From Paenibacillus timonensis (GTDB taxonomy: Bacteria; Bacillota; Bacilli; Paenibacillales; Paenibacillaceae): a stretch of DNA of 64,000 nucleotides. Positions 17,921 to 26,518 of this stretch are shown here, piece by piece. Location: NCBI RefSeq assembly GCF_022427145.1, contig NZ_JAKSXN010000016.1, forward strand, positions 1 to 64,000. Reading direction: 5' to 3'. Position numbers and translations under genes: made by a program. Each line of letters starts with the position of its first letter. The stretch's first letter is position 1. The notes under the pieces are model-generated. The model had not been told where the DNA came from. It ran no database searches and was given only the letters and a program-made list of their open reading frames with translations.

Positions 17921-17930
17921 AAAATAGATA

Positions 17931-17962
17931 AAGGGAGCCGTGATCCACGGCTCCCTTTTTTT
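17931..17962. terminator. Terminator between convergent permease and glycosidase genes
   Basis: A perfect 12-bp stem (AAGGGAGCCGTG 17931-17942 with CACGGCTCCCTT 17946-17957) runs into a T-run on the plus strand. On the minus strand it is also followed by a T-rich stretch, so it can serve both genes. Confidence 0.9.
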
Positions 17963-17970
17963 ATTGATTT

Positions 17971-20616
17971 TTATTCGCCGCCCGCCACGGGAACGAGCTT
18001 ATACAGCTTGGACTCAGCGCCTTGCAGCCGGGTGTGCAGCCCGGTCTTCGCACGCGATTCCTCACCGGTCCATAGATCCGTCACGCGGAAGCCGGAGCGG
18101 CCTTTGTTGTCCATTGCGGCTCGCTCGAAATCAATCGTACGCTCCGCCGGCTCGTTCGTGAAGTTAAACAACGCGAGGTAATACTCGCCGCCGTCGTTCA
18201 GGATAAAAGCGTCCGCCGCCGCGGTTCCGGTATTGCCTTCGATCGGGCGGAACGCTTGCCCTTTCTTAGCCACCGCGTTGACGGCCGGATTGACCAGCAG
18301 CTTCTCCATGTATTCGCGCGCGGTCTGATCAGCGACGTCGTCCGAGTTCAGGAACACGGTGCCGGAAATCGCCGCCGCGTTCACGCGGGTTTGCGCGCCG
18401 AGCAGCGATCCACCCTTGACCAGTGTCATGTAGTCCGGATCGGTGTAGCGGTAGATCGTGCCGTTCTGCCACCAGCCATAGGTCAAGTTGTTCAGCTGGT
18501 ATTCGGTGCTGCCCAGCGAACCGTCCACGTCGCAGGAGATCCGCCGGCTATGCGCGTATTGGCTTGGGAACAACGGAGCGATCGAAGCGCTGATGAACAT
18601 CGAACCGTCCAGTGCATCCACGATATAAGCCATGCCTTCATTGTAAGCCTGAATCCCCGTAGTAGCTTGCGGGTTGTAGTGCTGGCCTTCCAGCGAACCA
18701 TGGCTCAGGAAATCCAGCTTAATATACTCGAATCCGTGCTCCTTAAACCGATTCACGTAATAGTCGATCCGCTGCTTCGTGCCCGGATGGGTCGGATCGA
18801 CGGCGTAGGCGCCGTCCAGCTTCGGCAGCGGATTCCCTTGCGCATCACGCAGCACGATGTCGCCATAGGTATACTTTCCGTCCGTCCCTTCCACCGGTTG
18901 GCTTAAATTGTCGCCCCAGTAGACGAAGGGGCCGTAATAAATGCCGGCTTTTTGACCGTTCGCCTTGATATGTTCGACCAGTTGACCCAATTGTTCGTCA
19001 TTCATGTTGTCCCAGTAGGAATCGAGGTTGATATAAAGTTGGCCGCCGTTATCAAATGACTTCCCTTGCAGATTGGCCTTAAAGTAATCGGAAGTCTCGA
19101 CCGCTTTGTCGTAGGATAAATGGCTGCCGACGGCTCCCCAGCTGTTCCAGCCGACCGGAACACCTTGCGGCACGCCGGGGCCAAAGGCAAGCGGCGGCGC
19201 CTCTGAGGCATTCGCCCGCCCGTATGTCTCTAACCCGTCCCGATAGTCGGCGAAATAACCGACAAATACCTTCGGCGAGGCGACCGTCGTCCCGCTGACC
19301 TTGGCATGAGGCAACGAATCATGCGTGGAGGCCAGGGAAGAGAACCCGCCGTAAACGTTCAGCTTATTCAGCCGGTCGTTCGAACCGCTCCAATAAATGC
19401 CCGTTTTCCACGTATCGTGGCTGACCGAACCCACCACAAAGCCGCGGCGGCTGTCGTTGTCGTAAATTGCCGTTAGTTCCGAGCTCTCGTAATTTTGATT
19501 GTTCAAGTCTGTATTGATCGTCTTGGACAAGTACCGCGACCACGCATCGTTATCGAACGGGGTCACCAGCACCCGGTTGTCGCCGTACTGGCCGAGGTCC
19601 ACCCCGCCGCGTCGATCCACGATGAGCGGAGCGATATAGTTCGTGGCCATCGGCGTGGCTTGCTCCGCGACGACCTGGGTAAGCAGGTAATCCTTCTGCT
19701 CATAAATATAGTAAATTTGCTTCAGGGTCGGCAGTCCGTCCTGCCGATGGCTCACCGTCACCTTGATTCCTTTGCCGCCCCGGTCCTGGAACGGTTCTAC
19801 CTCTTCCATCTTAAATTCGTGGTTTGCGTAATCCTTGCTGGTTAAATATTGATCCAGCTGCAGGGAGCTGTAAGCCCCTTGGATCTTCGCTTCTTCCCCG
19901 CGCGCTTTCCAGATATAAGCCGACAACCCGGTTTCCGTGTTGTATTGCAGCTTCAAGCTACCGCTCGAAACACTTACTCCTTTCTCGTGCCGGGTCACGG
20001 CGATCAGTCCGTATTTCTCCGTGCTCACCGGTGCGCCAAGCTCCAGATCTTCGCCATCCCCCGGGCCCGTTCCCGGATCCGACGCGGACACGAAGGTCAA
20101 GCCGATCTTGTCCAAATCCGGAGCATACCCTCCATCATCGTCAAAAGACAACGTATTGGCGCCCGCCTGCAAACGAACTTCGAAATCGAAAACACCGACC
20201 GTATTCCAATCCTTCGTCGCCGGCGGCGTGAACCGCTCTCGCTCTCCGCCATTAACGCTGATCATGAACGAGCGGGTGTCCCCGGAAATATAGGACAAGC
20301 TCAGTTTGTACACGCCGGCTTCCGCAACGCGGACGTCATGAAACTGCATGGCCGATCCTTGGTAGAGATTGCCTACCTTGGCCCCGCCGGAGCAAGTATC
20401 GCACGAGACCGGCCCGGCTTTACCGGAATAAGAGTTCGCCGGCGCCTCCGCCTCATACGAGTATACCGCGCCCGCTTCTTGCGCGTTCGCCGCCTCGGCG
20501 GCAGCCCGCTTCGGAGCGACCTCCGCGCCTCCGGTCATCGAACATGCCAGTATCGCGATCAACAGGTATCGCAACACCGTCTGCAACTTCCACTTCTTCG
20601 CTGTGTCAGCCTTCAC
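17971..20616 (-). CDS. Secreted clan GH-D glycosidase with N-terminal carbohydrate-binding module
   Basis: An 881-residue extracellular enzyme. A signal sequence (residues 1 to about 40, possibly lipidated at Cys25 in ILAC) is followed by a CBM6/35-like beta-sandwich (about 52-178) and a large beta-rich domain (about 195-470). Then comes an alpha-galactosidase-like TIM barrel (about 485-760, with PVGWNSW and LDSYWD) and a C-terminal beta domain. YIKLDF supplies the presumed nucleophile Asp635, and RISCDVDG the acid/base region (Asp696/Asp698). GH27/GH36-type enzymes act on alpha-galactosides or isomaltodextrins; the exact substrate is not readable. The start is GTG after GAAAGGATGG. Confidence 0.88.
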   Translation of the reverse strand: MKADTAKKWKLQTVLRYLLIAILACSMTGGAEVAPKRAAAEAANAQEAGAVYSYEAEAPANSYSGKAGPVSCDTCSGGAKVGNLYQGSAMQFHDVRVAEAGVYKLSLSYISGDTRSFMISVNGGERERFTPPATKDWNTVGVFDFEVRLQAGANTLSFDDDGGYAPDLDKIGLTFVSASDPGTGPGDGEDLELGAPVSTEKYGLIAVTRHEKGVSVSSGSLKLQYNTETGLSAYIWKARGEEAKIQGAYSSLQLDQYLTSKDYANHEFKMEEVEPFQDRGGKGIKVTVSHRQDGLPTLKQIYYIYEQKDYLLTQVVAEQATPMATNYIAPLIVDRRGGVDLGQYGDNRVLVTPFDNDAWSRYLSKTINTDLNNQNYESSELTAIYDNDSRRGFVVGSVSHDTWKTGIYWSGSNDRLNKLNVYGGFSSLASTHDSLPHAKVSGTTVASPKVFVGYFADYRDGLETYGRANASEAPPLAFGPGVPQGVPVGWNSWGAVGSHLSYDKAVETSDYFKANLQGKSFDNGGQLYINLDSYWDNMNDEQLGQLVEHIKANGQKAGIYYGPFVYWGDNLSQPVEGTDGKYTYGDIVLRDAQGNPLPKLDGAYAVDPTHPGTKQRIDYYVNRFKEHGFEYIKLDFLSHGSLEGQHYNPQATTGIQAYNEGMAYIVDALDGSMFISASIAPLFPSQYAHSRRISCDVDGSLGSTEYQLNNLTYGWWQNGTIYRYTDPDYMTLVKGGSLLGAQTRVNAAAISGTVFLNSDDVADQTAREYMEKLLVNPAVNAVAKKGQAFRPIEGNTGTAAADAFILNDGGEYYLALFNFTNEPAERTIDFERAAMDNKGRSGFRVTDLWTGEESRAKTGLHTRLQGAESKLYKLVPVAGGE

Positions 20617-20757
20617 GAATCATCCATCCTTTCGTCGGGTAAGTTCGATTACGAACCCCATGTTAAAATAGGCAGCGCTTTCTTTCTATAACTCAAAATG
20701 CCGATTTATAGCCGAAATTAAAGTTCTTTTCCAATTCCGCAAAGCTCCCTGGAACGC

Positions 20758-20796
20758 AAAAAACAGCCCGAGGTCCTTCTTGGGACTTTCGGGCTG
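20758..20796 (-). terminator. Terminator of the bstA-like gene
   Basis: On the minus strand CAGCCCGA pairs with TCGGGCTG, the stem extends inward by AGTCC/GGACC-type pairing, and the hairpin is followed by TTTTTT. It lies 20 nt beyond the stop codon. Confidence 0.85.
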
Positions 20797-20816
20797 CTGC
20801 GTCGATAAAGCCGGAA

Positions 20817-21338
20817 CTAAAGATCCAGCTTCGTTCTTAAGGCGGTGATATGCGCGAGATGATGGTTTCCGTGCCAGGCGTAATTGCCGAGGGTATAGGC
20901 TAAGCGGGTCGTCTCACCCGATTCGGGGTGATGGAACTTGCGCTCATAATCCGCGTCGCCCAACGATTTCAACAGGTTGGTCCAGCGGCGGTGCAGCGCT
21001 TCGAGCAAAACCAGCGAAACCTCGATTTCACCCTCGTAGTCTGCCAGCCTCGCCCAGCGGTCCTCGAAGTAAGGCCGGATCGTCGGCGTCTCTTCGGTTA
21101 ACGCCAGTTTAAAACGGGTGTAGGCATTGATATGGCTGTCAGCCAGATGGTGCACGACCTGACGCAAGGTCCAGCCTCCCTCGCGGTAGGGCAGGTTCAG
21201 TTGATCTTCGCTCAAACCGGCTACGGCCTGCCTTAGTCGCGCCGGCAGCGTCTCGATTTCACGTATCCATTGCTCCCGCTGCGCCGCGGTGATCTCGCCT
21301 TCGAATGCATACTTGCCAATCGGATATCTAGGGTCCAT
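20817..21338 (-). CDS. BstA/YfiT-type DinB metal-dependent transferase
   Basis: A 173-residue DinB-superfamily protein closest in layout to Bacillus YfiT/BstA, a bacillithiol S-transferase. It opens with DPRYPIGKYAFEGEIT and has GGWTLRQVVHHLADSHINAY (first metal histidine) and the terminal YAWHGNHHLAHI motif (second and third histidines). The length matches YfiT (about 170). AGGAGG precedes the ATG by 11 nt. It is a single-gene unit with its own terminator. Conjugation of bacillithiol to electrophiles is inferred from the family. Confidence 0.9.
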   Translation of the reverse strand: MDPRYPIGKYAFEGEITAAQREQWIREIETLPARLRQAVAGLSEDQLNLPYREGGWTLRQVVHHLADSHINAYTRFKLALTEETPTIRPYFEDRWARLADYEGEIEVSLVLLEALHRRWTNLLKSLGDADYERKFHHPESGETTRLAYTLGNYAWHGNHHLAHITALRTKLDL

Positions 21339-21423
21339 TGCTAGGATCGCCTCCTGTTCAGGAATGAATGACCACTTTCTTGTTGATTCATTTATACCTG
21401 ATATGAATCACCTTGTCGATATC

Positions 21424-23781
21424 CTATTCCGTAGAGAAGGGAAGCACCTCCTTGTTGATTTGGGCCGAAGGATCGAAATCGGCAACGACCAAGATGTCCA
21501 TATGCCTAGCAAGCCGGAGCAACGGGCGGATGACCTCTCCTCTCCAAAGCCGCTGCCACCAGCTTCTCCGGGATTGGCCAAGGATCATCTGCGTGCTCTT
21601 CAGTTCATCCGCCCTGCGAACGAGCGCCTCGCCGAGCTTTCGCGTGCGCGGCCCCCTCTGCATCTCGAAGGTTCCGCCCAGACGACGGGTCAGCTTCTCG
21701 ATCGCCTGGAGCCGCTCCTGTTCCTGCGGAGTCGGCTCTTGGCCGCTATGCCGGTAGAAAACATGCCATTTGGCTTTCAGACGATAAGCGATCCGAAATC
21801 CCCGCCTTACCAATCGCTCCGCGTTGGCGCTTAAAGTAACGCCCACGAAGATCGCTTCTTCCCGGGATGTCGGACCCCGAAGCGGACTTTGGCGCTGCCA
21901 TGATTCCAGCCGTTCGTCGACGTCGTCGGCCAGTTCTCTAAGCGCGAGTTCGCGCAGGGCGATCAGATTACCGGTTTTGAAAAAATTCCCGAGCGCCTGG
22001 TCCACTTTGTCCATCGCGTAGATTTTACCTTCCCGCATCCGTTGCTGCAGAGCCCTGGGGGCTACGTCGATAAGTTCGACCTCATCGGCCTGGCGGAGGA
22101 TCGAATCCGGCACGGTCTCCCGGACGCGAACGCCGGTCATCCGTTCCACGGCGTCGTTCAAGCTCTCCAAATGCTGCACGTTCATGGTCGAAATCACCGA
22201 AATACCGGCGTCGAGAATCTCCAACACGTCCTCGTAGCGCTTTTTATGTTTGCTGCCAGGAACATTCGTATGGGCCAACTCATCAACTAAAATGACCTCC
22301 GGATTCTCGGCGATGATCGCCTGCGTATCCATTTCCTCCAGCCTCGTCCCTCGATAATCGATGACCGCACGGGAAATCTGCGGCAGCGAGCCGACCTGCG
22401 CCGCGGTTTCGCTTCTTCCGTGGGTTTCAAGCAACCCGATCCGCACATCGATTCCTTTCTTGCGCAAATCGTTGCCTTCCCGCAGCATCGTGTAGGTTTT
22501 GCCGACCCCGGGGGCTGCGCCGATGTAAACCTTGAACCGGCCGCGTCGGATGCGCCCGATTTCACGGTCCACTTCCGCTTCGCTCAAACGGCGGTAAGGC
22601 TCGGCCGCCCCGTGTTCCTCCCTGGTTTTGGTCGGCAGAATGCGCTCCCCTTCGTTGTCGGCTCGGTCGGCGATGATAAAGACGTCCACATTCCTCGTTT
22701 TCTTTAAGATATCGCCGACGATCGAGCCTTGCCGCCATTCCTGCATCCGGCTTTGCTTGGAATGCCCCAGGACGATCCGGGTCACGCGATGTTCCAGGGC
22801 AAACCGGACCAGCGCTCCCGGCAGCTCCCGCCTGGATGCAAGGGGAAGTTCCGCGAATTCGGCCTCCACTTTCTCCACCAGCTGTGTCAACGACCGTTTG
22901 AAGGCCATGGCTTCCGGGGATAGTTTCAAGCGCGGATTCACGAACGTCACCACCAGCAAATCGCCGTTCAGCCGTCTGGCGATCTGCTGGCCCCGCCGCA
23001 CGTAAATCGAACCGTTCCAGTGATACTGCGCAGATACCAAGATCCGTTCCGCCACGCCCGCCGCGCCGATCAGCCCCTGTTCCTCCCGGTGTTTCTCGAG
23101 CGTATCATTGACGCCCTCGGCCATCCACCGCAATGCCAGCTCGCGTAACACGCCCAAGTTCCCCCGGTTGAAGACGGCCTTATCGGGAATATTGCGCAGG
23201 TTCCCGTCCGCCAGCCGCTGCAGCAGCGTCTCCGGAGAAACGTCGATCAGCCGAACTTCGTCGGCAAGCTCCAACGTATCCGCCGGAACGGTTTCCTTGA
23301 CCTGGATCCCCACCAGTTTTTGAACCAATTCCGTCATCCCGTCCAATTCATAGATGTTTACGGTCGTGATCACGCTGATGCCATGGCCAAGCAAATAGTT
23401 GATGTCTTGGAGGCGGGTCGGAAAAGGGGCGCCTTCCCGGTTGGTGTGCGCCAGTCCGTCCACTAGTACCACCTCGGGATTACGCTGGAGCAAAACCTCC
23501 AGGTTCAAATCCTTTTTCTCCACGCCGTCCTTTTCCCAGTGGATGCTCGGAATTCGCTCCAATCCGGCCAATTGCTCCACCGTCTCCGGCCTTTGCGAGG
23601 TCGATACGGCGCAAACGACCACGTCGATGCCTTCGGCCTGCAGCATTTGGCCCTCCCGCAGCATGTGGTAGGTTTTCCCTGATCCGTTGACCGCCCCGAC
23701 ATAGACCTTCAGGCGACCCCGATGCAATTCGAAGATCGATTTGAGGATTTCCTCCGGCGTCTTTCGTTTGAAGCTTTGCAA
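21424..23781 (-). CDS. Kinase-less, tandemly duplicated KdpD sensor-domain protein
   Basis: About 785 residues made of two head-to-tail copies of the KdpD N-terminal sensor unit (KdpD domain plus USP-like domain). The second copy (about 405-785) has an intact Walker A GAAPGVGKT and Walker B VDELAHTN. The first copy (about 1-385) has altered GAVNGSGKT and VDGLAHTN, so its nucleotide site is probably changed. The membrane helices and histidine kinase of full KdpD are missing, and no KdpE is nearby. USP domains of Staphylococcus KdpD bind c-di-AMP, which suggests a sensor of that molecule. I choose TTG 23781, preceded by GGGGGAGG; an ATG six codons upstream lacks a site. Last gene of the kdp operon. 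Confidence 0.85.
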   Translation of the reverse strand: MQSFKRKTPEEILKSIFELHRGRLKVYVGAVNGSGKTYHMLREGQMLQAEGIDVVVCAVSTSQRPETVEQLAGLERIPSIHWEKDGVEKKDLNLEVLLQRNPEVVLVDGLAHTNREGAPFPTRLQDINYLLGHGISVITTVNIYELDGMTELVQKLVGIQVKETVPADTLELADEVRLIDVSPETLLQRLADGNLRNIPDKAVFNRGNLGVLRELALRWMAEGVNDTLEKHREEQGLIGAAGVAERILVSAQYHWNGSIYVRRGQQIARRLNGDLLVVTFVNPRLKLSPEAMAFKRSLTQLVEKVEAEFAELPLASRRELPGALVRFALEHRVTRIVLGHSKQSRMQEWRQGSIVGDILKKTRNVDVFIIADRADNEGERILPTKTREEHGAAEPYRRLSEAEVDREIGRIRRGRFKVYIGAAPGVGKTYTMLREGNDLRKKGIDVRIGLLETHGRSETAAQVGSLPQISRAVIDYRGTRLEEMDTQAIIAENPEVILVDELAHTNVPGSKHKKRYEDVLEILDAGISVISTMNVQHLESLNDAVERMTGVRVRETVPDSILRQADEVELIDVAPRALQQRMREGKIYAMDKVDQALGNFFKTGNLIALRELALRELADDVDERLESWQRQSPLRGPTSREEAIFVGVTLSANAERLVRRGFRIAYRLKAKWHVFYRHSGQEPTPQEQERLQAIEKLTRRLGGTFEMQRGPRTRKLGEALVRRADELKSTQMILGQSRRSWWQRLWRGEVIRPLLRLARHMDILVVADFDPSAQINKEVLPFSTE

Positions 23782-23827
23782 AACCTTTTCCTCCCCCATG
23801 GATTTCGCATTTTAAAACGCCAATAAC

Positions 23828-23857
23828 CCTGCCTGAAAAATCGCTTTTCAAGCAGGG
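23828..23857 (-). terminator. Intercistronic hairpin between kdpC and the KdpD-like gene
   Basis: CCCTGC pairs with GCAGGG and the stem continues through TGAAAA/TTTTCA around a GCGA loop. On the minus strand it is followed by TTATTGGCGTTTT. It sits 11 nt after the kdpC stop. It may act as a partial terminator or as a 3'-end-stabilising stem that lowers expression of the downstream sensor. Confidence 0.55.
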
Positions 23858-23867
23858 CACCGGCTTT

Positions 23868-24437
23868 CTATTTCACGGCCTTTTGAACGTCGATATTCAG
23901 CTGCAACACATTGACCCCCGGTTCGCCAAGGAATCCGAGCTCGCGTCCCCGGGTATGCTCCTGGATCATTCCCTCCAGTTCCTCCGCGGAAATCCCCGTG
24001 GCTTGGCTGACCCGCGGGATTTGCGCTCGGGCAGCCTCCGGGCTGATCTCCGGATCCAGGCCGGAACCGGAGTTCGTGATCAAGTCGATCGGCAGCTCCT
24101 TCACCGGGACATCCGGGTTATCTTGCTTCCACGCTTCTACGGCGTCCGCCGTCCGCTGCAGCATATCGGCGTTGGACGGCGCATAGTTTGGCGTTCCCGA
24201 GCCGCCCGCATCATAATCAATGCTGGACACCCGCCCATGAAAGAACCCCGGGTCCGTGAAGCTCTGGCCAATCAGCTTCGAGCCGATCACTTCATTATTT
24301 TCGTTGTAAACGAGGCTTCCATCCGCCTGATCCGGCATGGCCGCTTGAGCAACCCCAAGCACGACCAGGTGGTACAGCAGCCCGCAAAGCACCATCAGCA
24401 CGAGGCTGGCGCGCAGCGTTATCCATATATTTCGCAT
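23868..24437 (-). CDS. kdpC: Potassium-transporting ATPase KdpC subunit
   Basis: A 189-residue KdpC. One N-terminal membrane helix (about 9-31) is followed by the conserved GSKLIGQSF, FHGRVSSIDYDAGGSGTPNYAPSN and TNSGSGLDPEISPEAARAQIPRV motifs and the C-terminal FLGEPGVNVLQLN. KdpC stabilises the KdpFABC complex and promotes ATP binding to KdpB. It starts 26 nt after kdpB within the operon. Confidence 0.97.
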   Translation of the reverse strand: MRNIWITLRASLVLMVLCGLLYHLVVLGVAQAAMPDQADGSLVYNENNEVIGSKLIGQSFTDPGFFHGRVSSIDYDAGGSGTPNYAPSNADMLQRTADAVEAWKQDNPDVPVKELPIDLITNSGSGLDPEISPEAARAQIPRVSQATGISAEELEGMIQEHTRGRELGFLGEPGVNVLQLNIDVQKAVK

Positions 24438-24463
24438 CGCTCATTCCATCCTTCCGAAAGTAA

Positions 24464-26491
24464 TCAAATCCACAAGTGGACCAGCAGATCGATGATTTTG
24501 ATGCCGGCAAACGGCACGATCACGCCGCCCAGTCCGTACACCAGCAGGTTGCGGGCCAGCAGTTTGGAGGAGCTCATCGGTTTATAAGCAACGCCCTTCA
24601 TCGCGAGCGGAATCAAAAGCGGAATGATGATCGCGTTGAAGATCAGCGCCGAAATGATCGCCGAGTCGGGGGAACCCAGCCCCATGATGTTGATGGCTTT
24701 CATCTCGGGAATCGCCAGCATGAACATCGCCGGGATAATCGCGAAATATTTGGCAATATCGTTGGCGATGCTGAAGGTGGTTAACGCCCCGCGGGTCATC
24801 AAGAGCTGCTTGCCGATCGACACGACCTCGATGATTTTGGACGGGTCGGAGTCGAGGTCGACCATGTTGGCGGCTTCCTTCGCTGCCACGGTGCCGCTGT
24901 TCATCGCGATCCCTACGTCCGCCTGCGCCAACGCAGGGGCGTCGTTCGTGCCGTCGCCCGTCATCGCGACCAGCTTGCCCTCGGCTTGTTCTTTGCGGAT
25001 GACCGCGATTTTGTCTTCGGGTTTGCTTTCCGCGATAAAATCATCCACGCCGGCTTCCCGGGCGATCGTCGCGGCCGTCAGCGGGTTGTCGCCCGTGCAC
25101 ATGATCGTCTTGATCCCCATTTGCCGCATTTGGTCGAACCGTTCCCGCATGCCGGGTTTCACGGTATCCTTCAAATAGATCAATCCAAAGATCCTGTCGT
25201 CCACCGCCACCGCGAGCGGCGTGCCGCCGGCCGTGGCGATGGCGTCGCTGTTTGGATCAAGGTCCGCCGGAACTTGACCGCCTTGAGCGAGAACCCATTT
25301 CTTCACCGCGTCCACCGCGCCTTTGCGGACCTTCCGGCCGTCGCGCATATCAATGCCGCTCATGCGCGTTTCCGCCTTGAATTCGATGAATTCCCCGCCT
25401 TCGGCCAGAGCGGCGTCGTAGGCAAAACCTTGCTTTTTCATCAGTTCCAGCACCGAACGCCCTTCCGGGGTATCGTCCTTGACCGAGCTGATCGCCGCCC
25501 AGGCCGAGACTTCGGCCAACCCGGCTCCGCCGACGGGAACGAATTCGCTGGCCATCCGGTTACCGAACGTGATGGTCCCCGTTTTATCCAAAATGATCGT
25601 GTTGATGTCGCCGGAAGCCTCGACCGCTTTCCCCGACATCGCCAGTACGTTAAACTGCGTGACGCGGTCCATGCCCGCAATCCCGATCGCCGACAGCAAG
25701 CCGCCGATCGTGGTCGGAATCAAACAGACCAGCAGGGCGATCAAAATCGGCACTTCCAGTTGAACGTTCAGGTACTGCCCGAAGAACTGCAGCGTGACGA
25801 CCACGATCAGGAAGATCAGGGTCAAACTGATCAGGACGGTGTTCAGCGCAATTTCGTTTGGCGTTTTTTGGCGTTTGGCTCCTTCCACGAGCGAGATCAT
25901 CCGGTCCAGGAAGGATTCCCCGGGATCGCTGGTGATCTTCACTTTGATCCGGTCGCTGATCACCTTCGTGCCGCCGGTCACGGAGCTGAAATCCCCGCCG
26001 GCTTCTTTGATGACCGGCGCCGATTCGCCGGTGATGGCGGATTCGTCGACAGAGGCCAGACCTTCGATAACCTCCCCGTCGCCCGGAATCATTTCGCCTT
26101 GGGATACGACGACGATGTCGCCTTTGCGCAGTTCGGTGGAAGGCACCTGTTTCACTTGTTGGCCTATCAGCTTATTGGCCATAATCTCTTTTTTCGTTTT
26201 CTTGAGCGAGTCCGCTTGCGCTTTGCCGCGGCCTTCCGCCAGCGCCTCCGCGAAATTCGCGAACAGGACCGTAATCAGCAGAATCAGCGCAACCGTAAGG
26301 TTAAAGCCACGGGATACGCCGCCTCCGAAAGCGTCCGGTACAAAGATCAGAAAGGTGGTGATCAGAAACCCGATTTCGACCACAAACATGATCGGGTTGC
26401 GAATCATGACCCTAGGATCGAGCTTAATGAATGATGCTTTGACCGCATTTTTAACGATCGCTCCGGAAAGCATCGTTTTTTTCTTATTCAT
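24464..26491 (-). CDS. kdpB: Potassium-transporting P-type ATPase KdpB
   Basis: A 675-residue P-type ATPase subunit. DKTGT holds the phosphorylated Asp302. The TGES loop (154-157) includes the serine whose phosphorylation inhibits the E. coli enzyme. The [18 protein letters not shown] membrane motif and the [17 protein letters not shown] hinge are intact. Length matches the family. It provides energy for KdpA-mediated K+ uptake. The start follows AGGAGAGG, and the gene lies 27 nt after kdpA. Confidence 0.98.
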   Translation of the reverse strand: MNKKKTMLSGAIVKNAVKASFIKLDPRVMIRNPIMFVVEIGFLITTFLIFVPDAFGGGVSRGFNLTVALILLITVLFANFAEALAEGRGKAQADSLKKTKKEIMANKLIGQQVKQVPSTELRKGDIVVVSQGEMIPGDGEVIEGLASVDESAITGESAPVIKEAGGDFSSVTGGTKVISDRIKVKITSDPGESFLDRMISLVEGAKRQKTPNEIALNTVLISLTLIFLIVVVTLQFFGQYLNVQLEVPILIALLVCLIPTTIGGLLSAIGIAGMDRVTQFNVLAMSGKAVEASGDINTIILDKTGTITFGNRMASEFVPVGGAGLAEVSAWAAISSVKDDTPEGRSVLELMKKQGFAYDAALAEGGEFIEFKAETRMSGIDMRDGRKVRKGAVDAVKKWVLAQGGQVPADLDPNSDAIATAGGTPLAVAVDDRIFGLIYLKDTVKPGMRERFDQMRQMGIKTIMCTGDNPLTAATIAREAGVDDFIAESKPEDKIAVIRKEQAEGKLVAMTGDGTNDAPALAQADVGIAMNSGTVAAKEAANMVDLDSDPSKIIEVVSIGKQLLMTRGALTTFSIANDIAKYFAIIPAMFMLAIPEMKAINIMGLGSPDSAIISALIFNAIIIPLLIPLAMKGVAYKPMSSSKLLARNLLVYGLGGVIVPFAGIKIIDLLVHLWI

Positions 26492-26518
26492 GCCAGTTCC
26501 TCTCCTTCATTCAACGTA

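Noticed and set aside
24986-26434. 482-codon open frame on the plus strand
   Set aside because: It lies fully opposite kdpB; its composition (runs of His, Arg, Asp) is that of the complement of a GC-rich gene, and no ribosome site precedes it.
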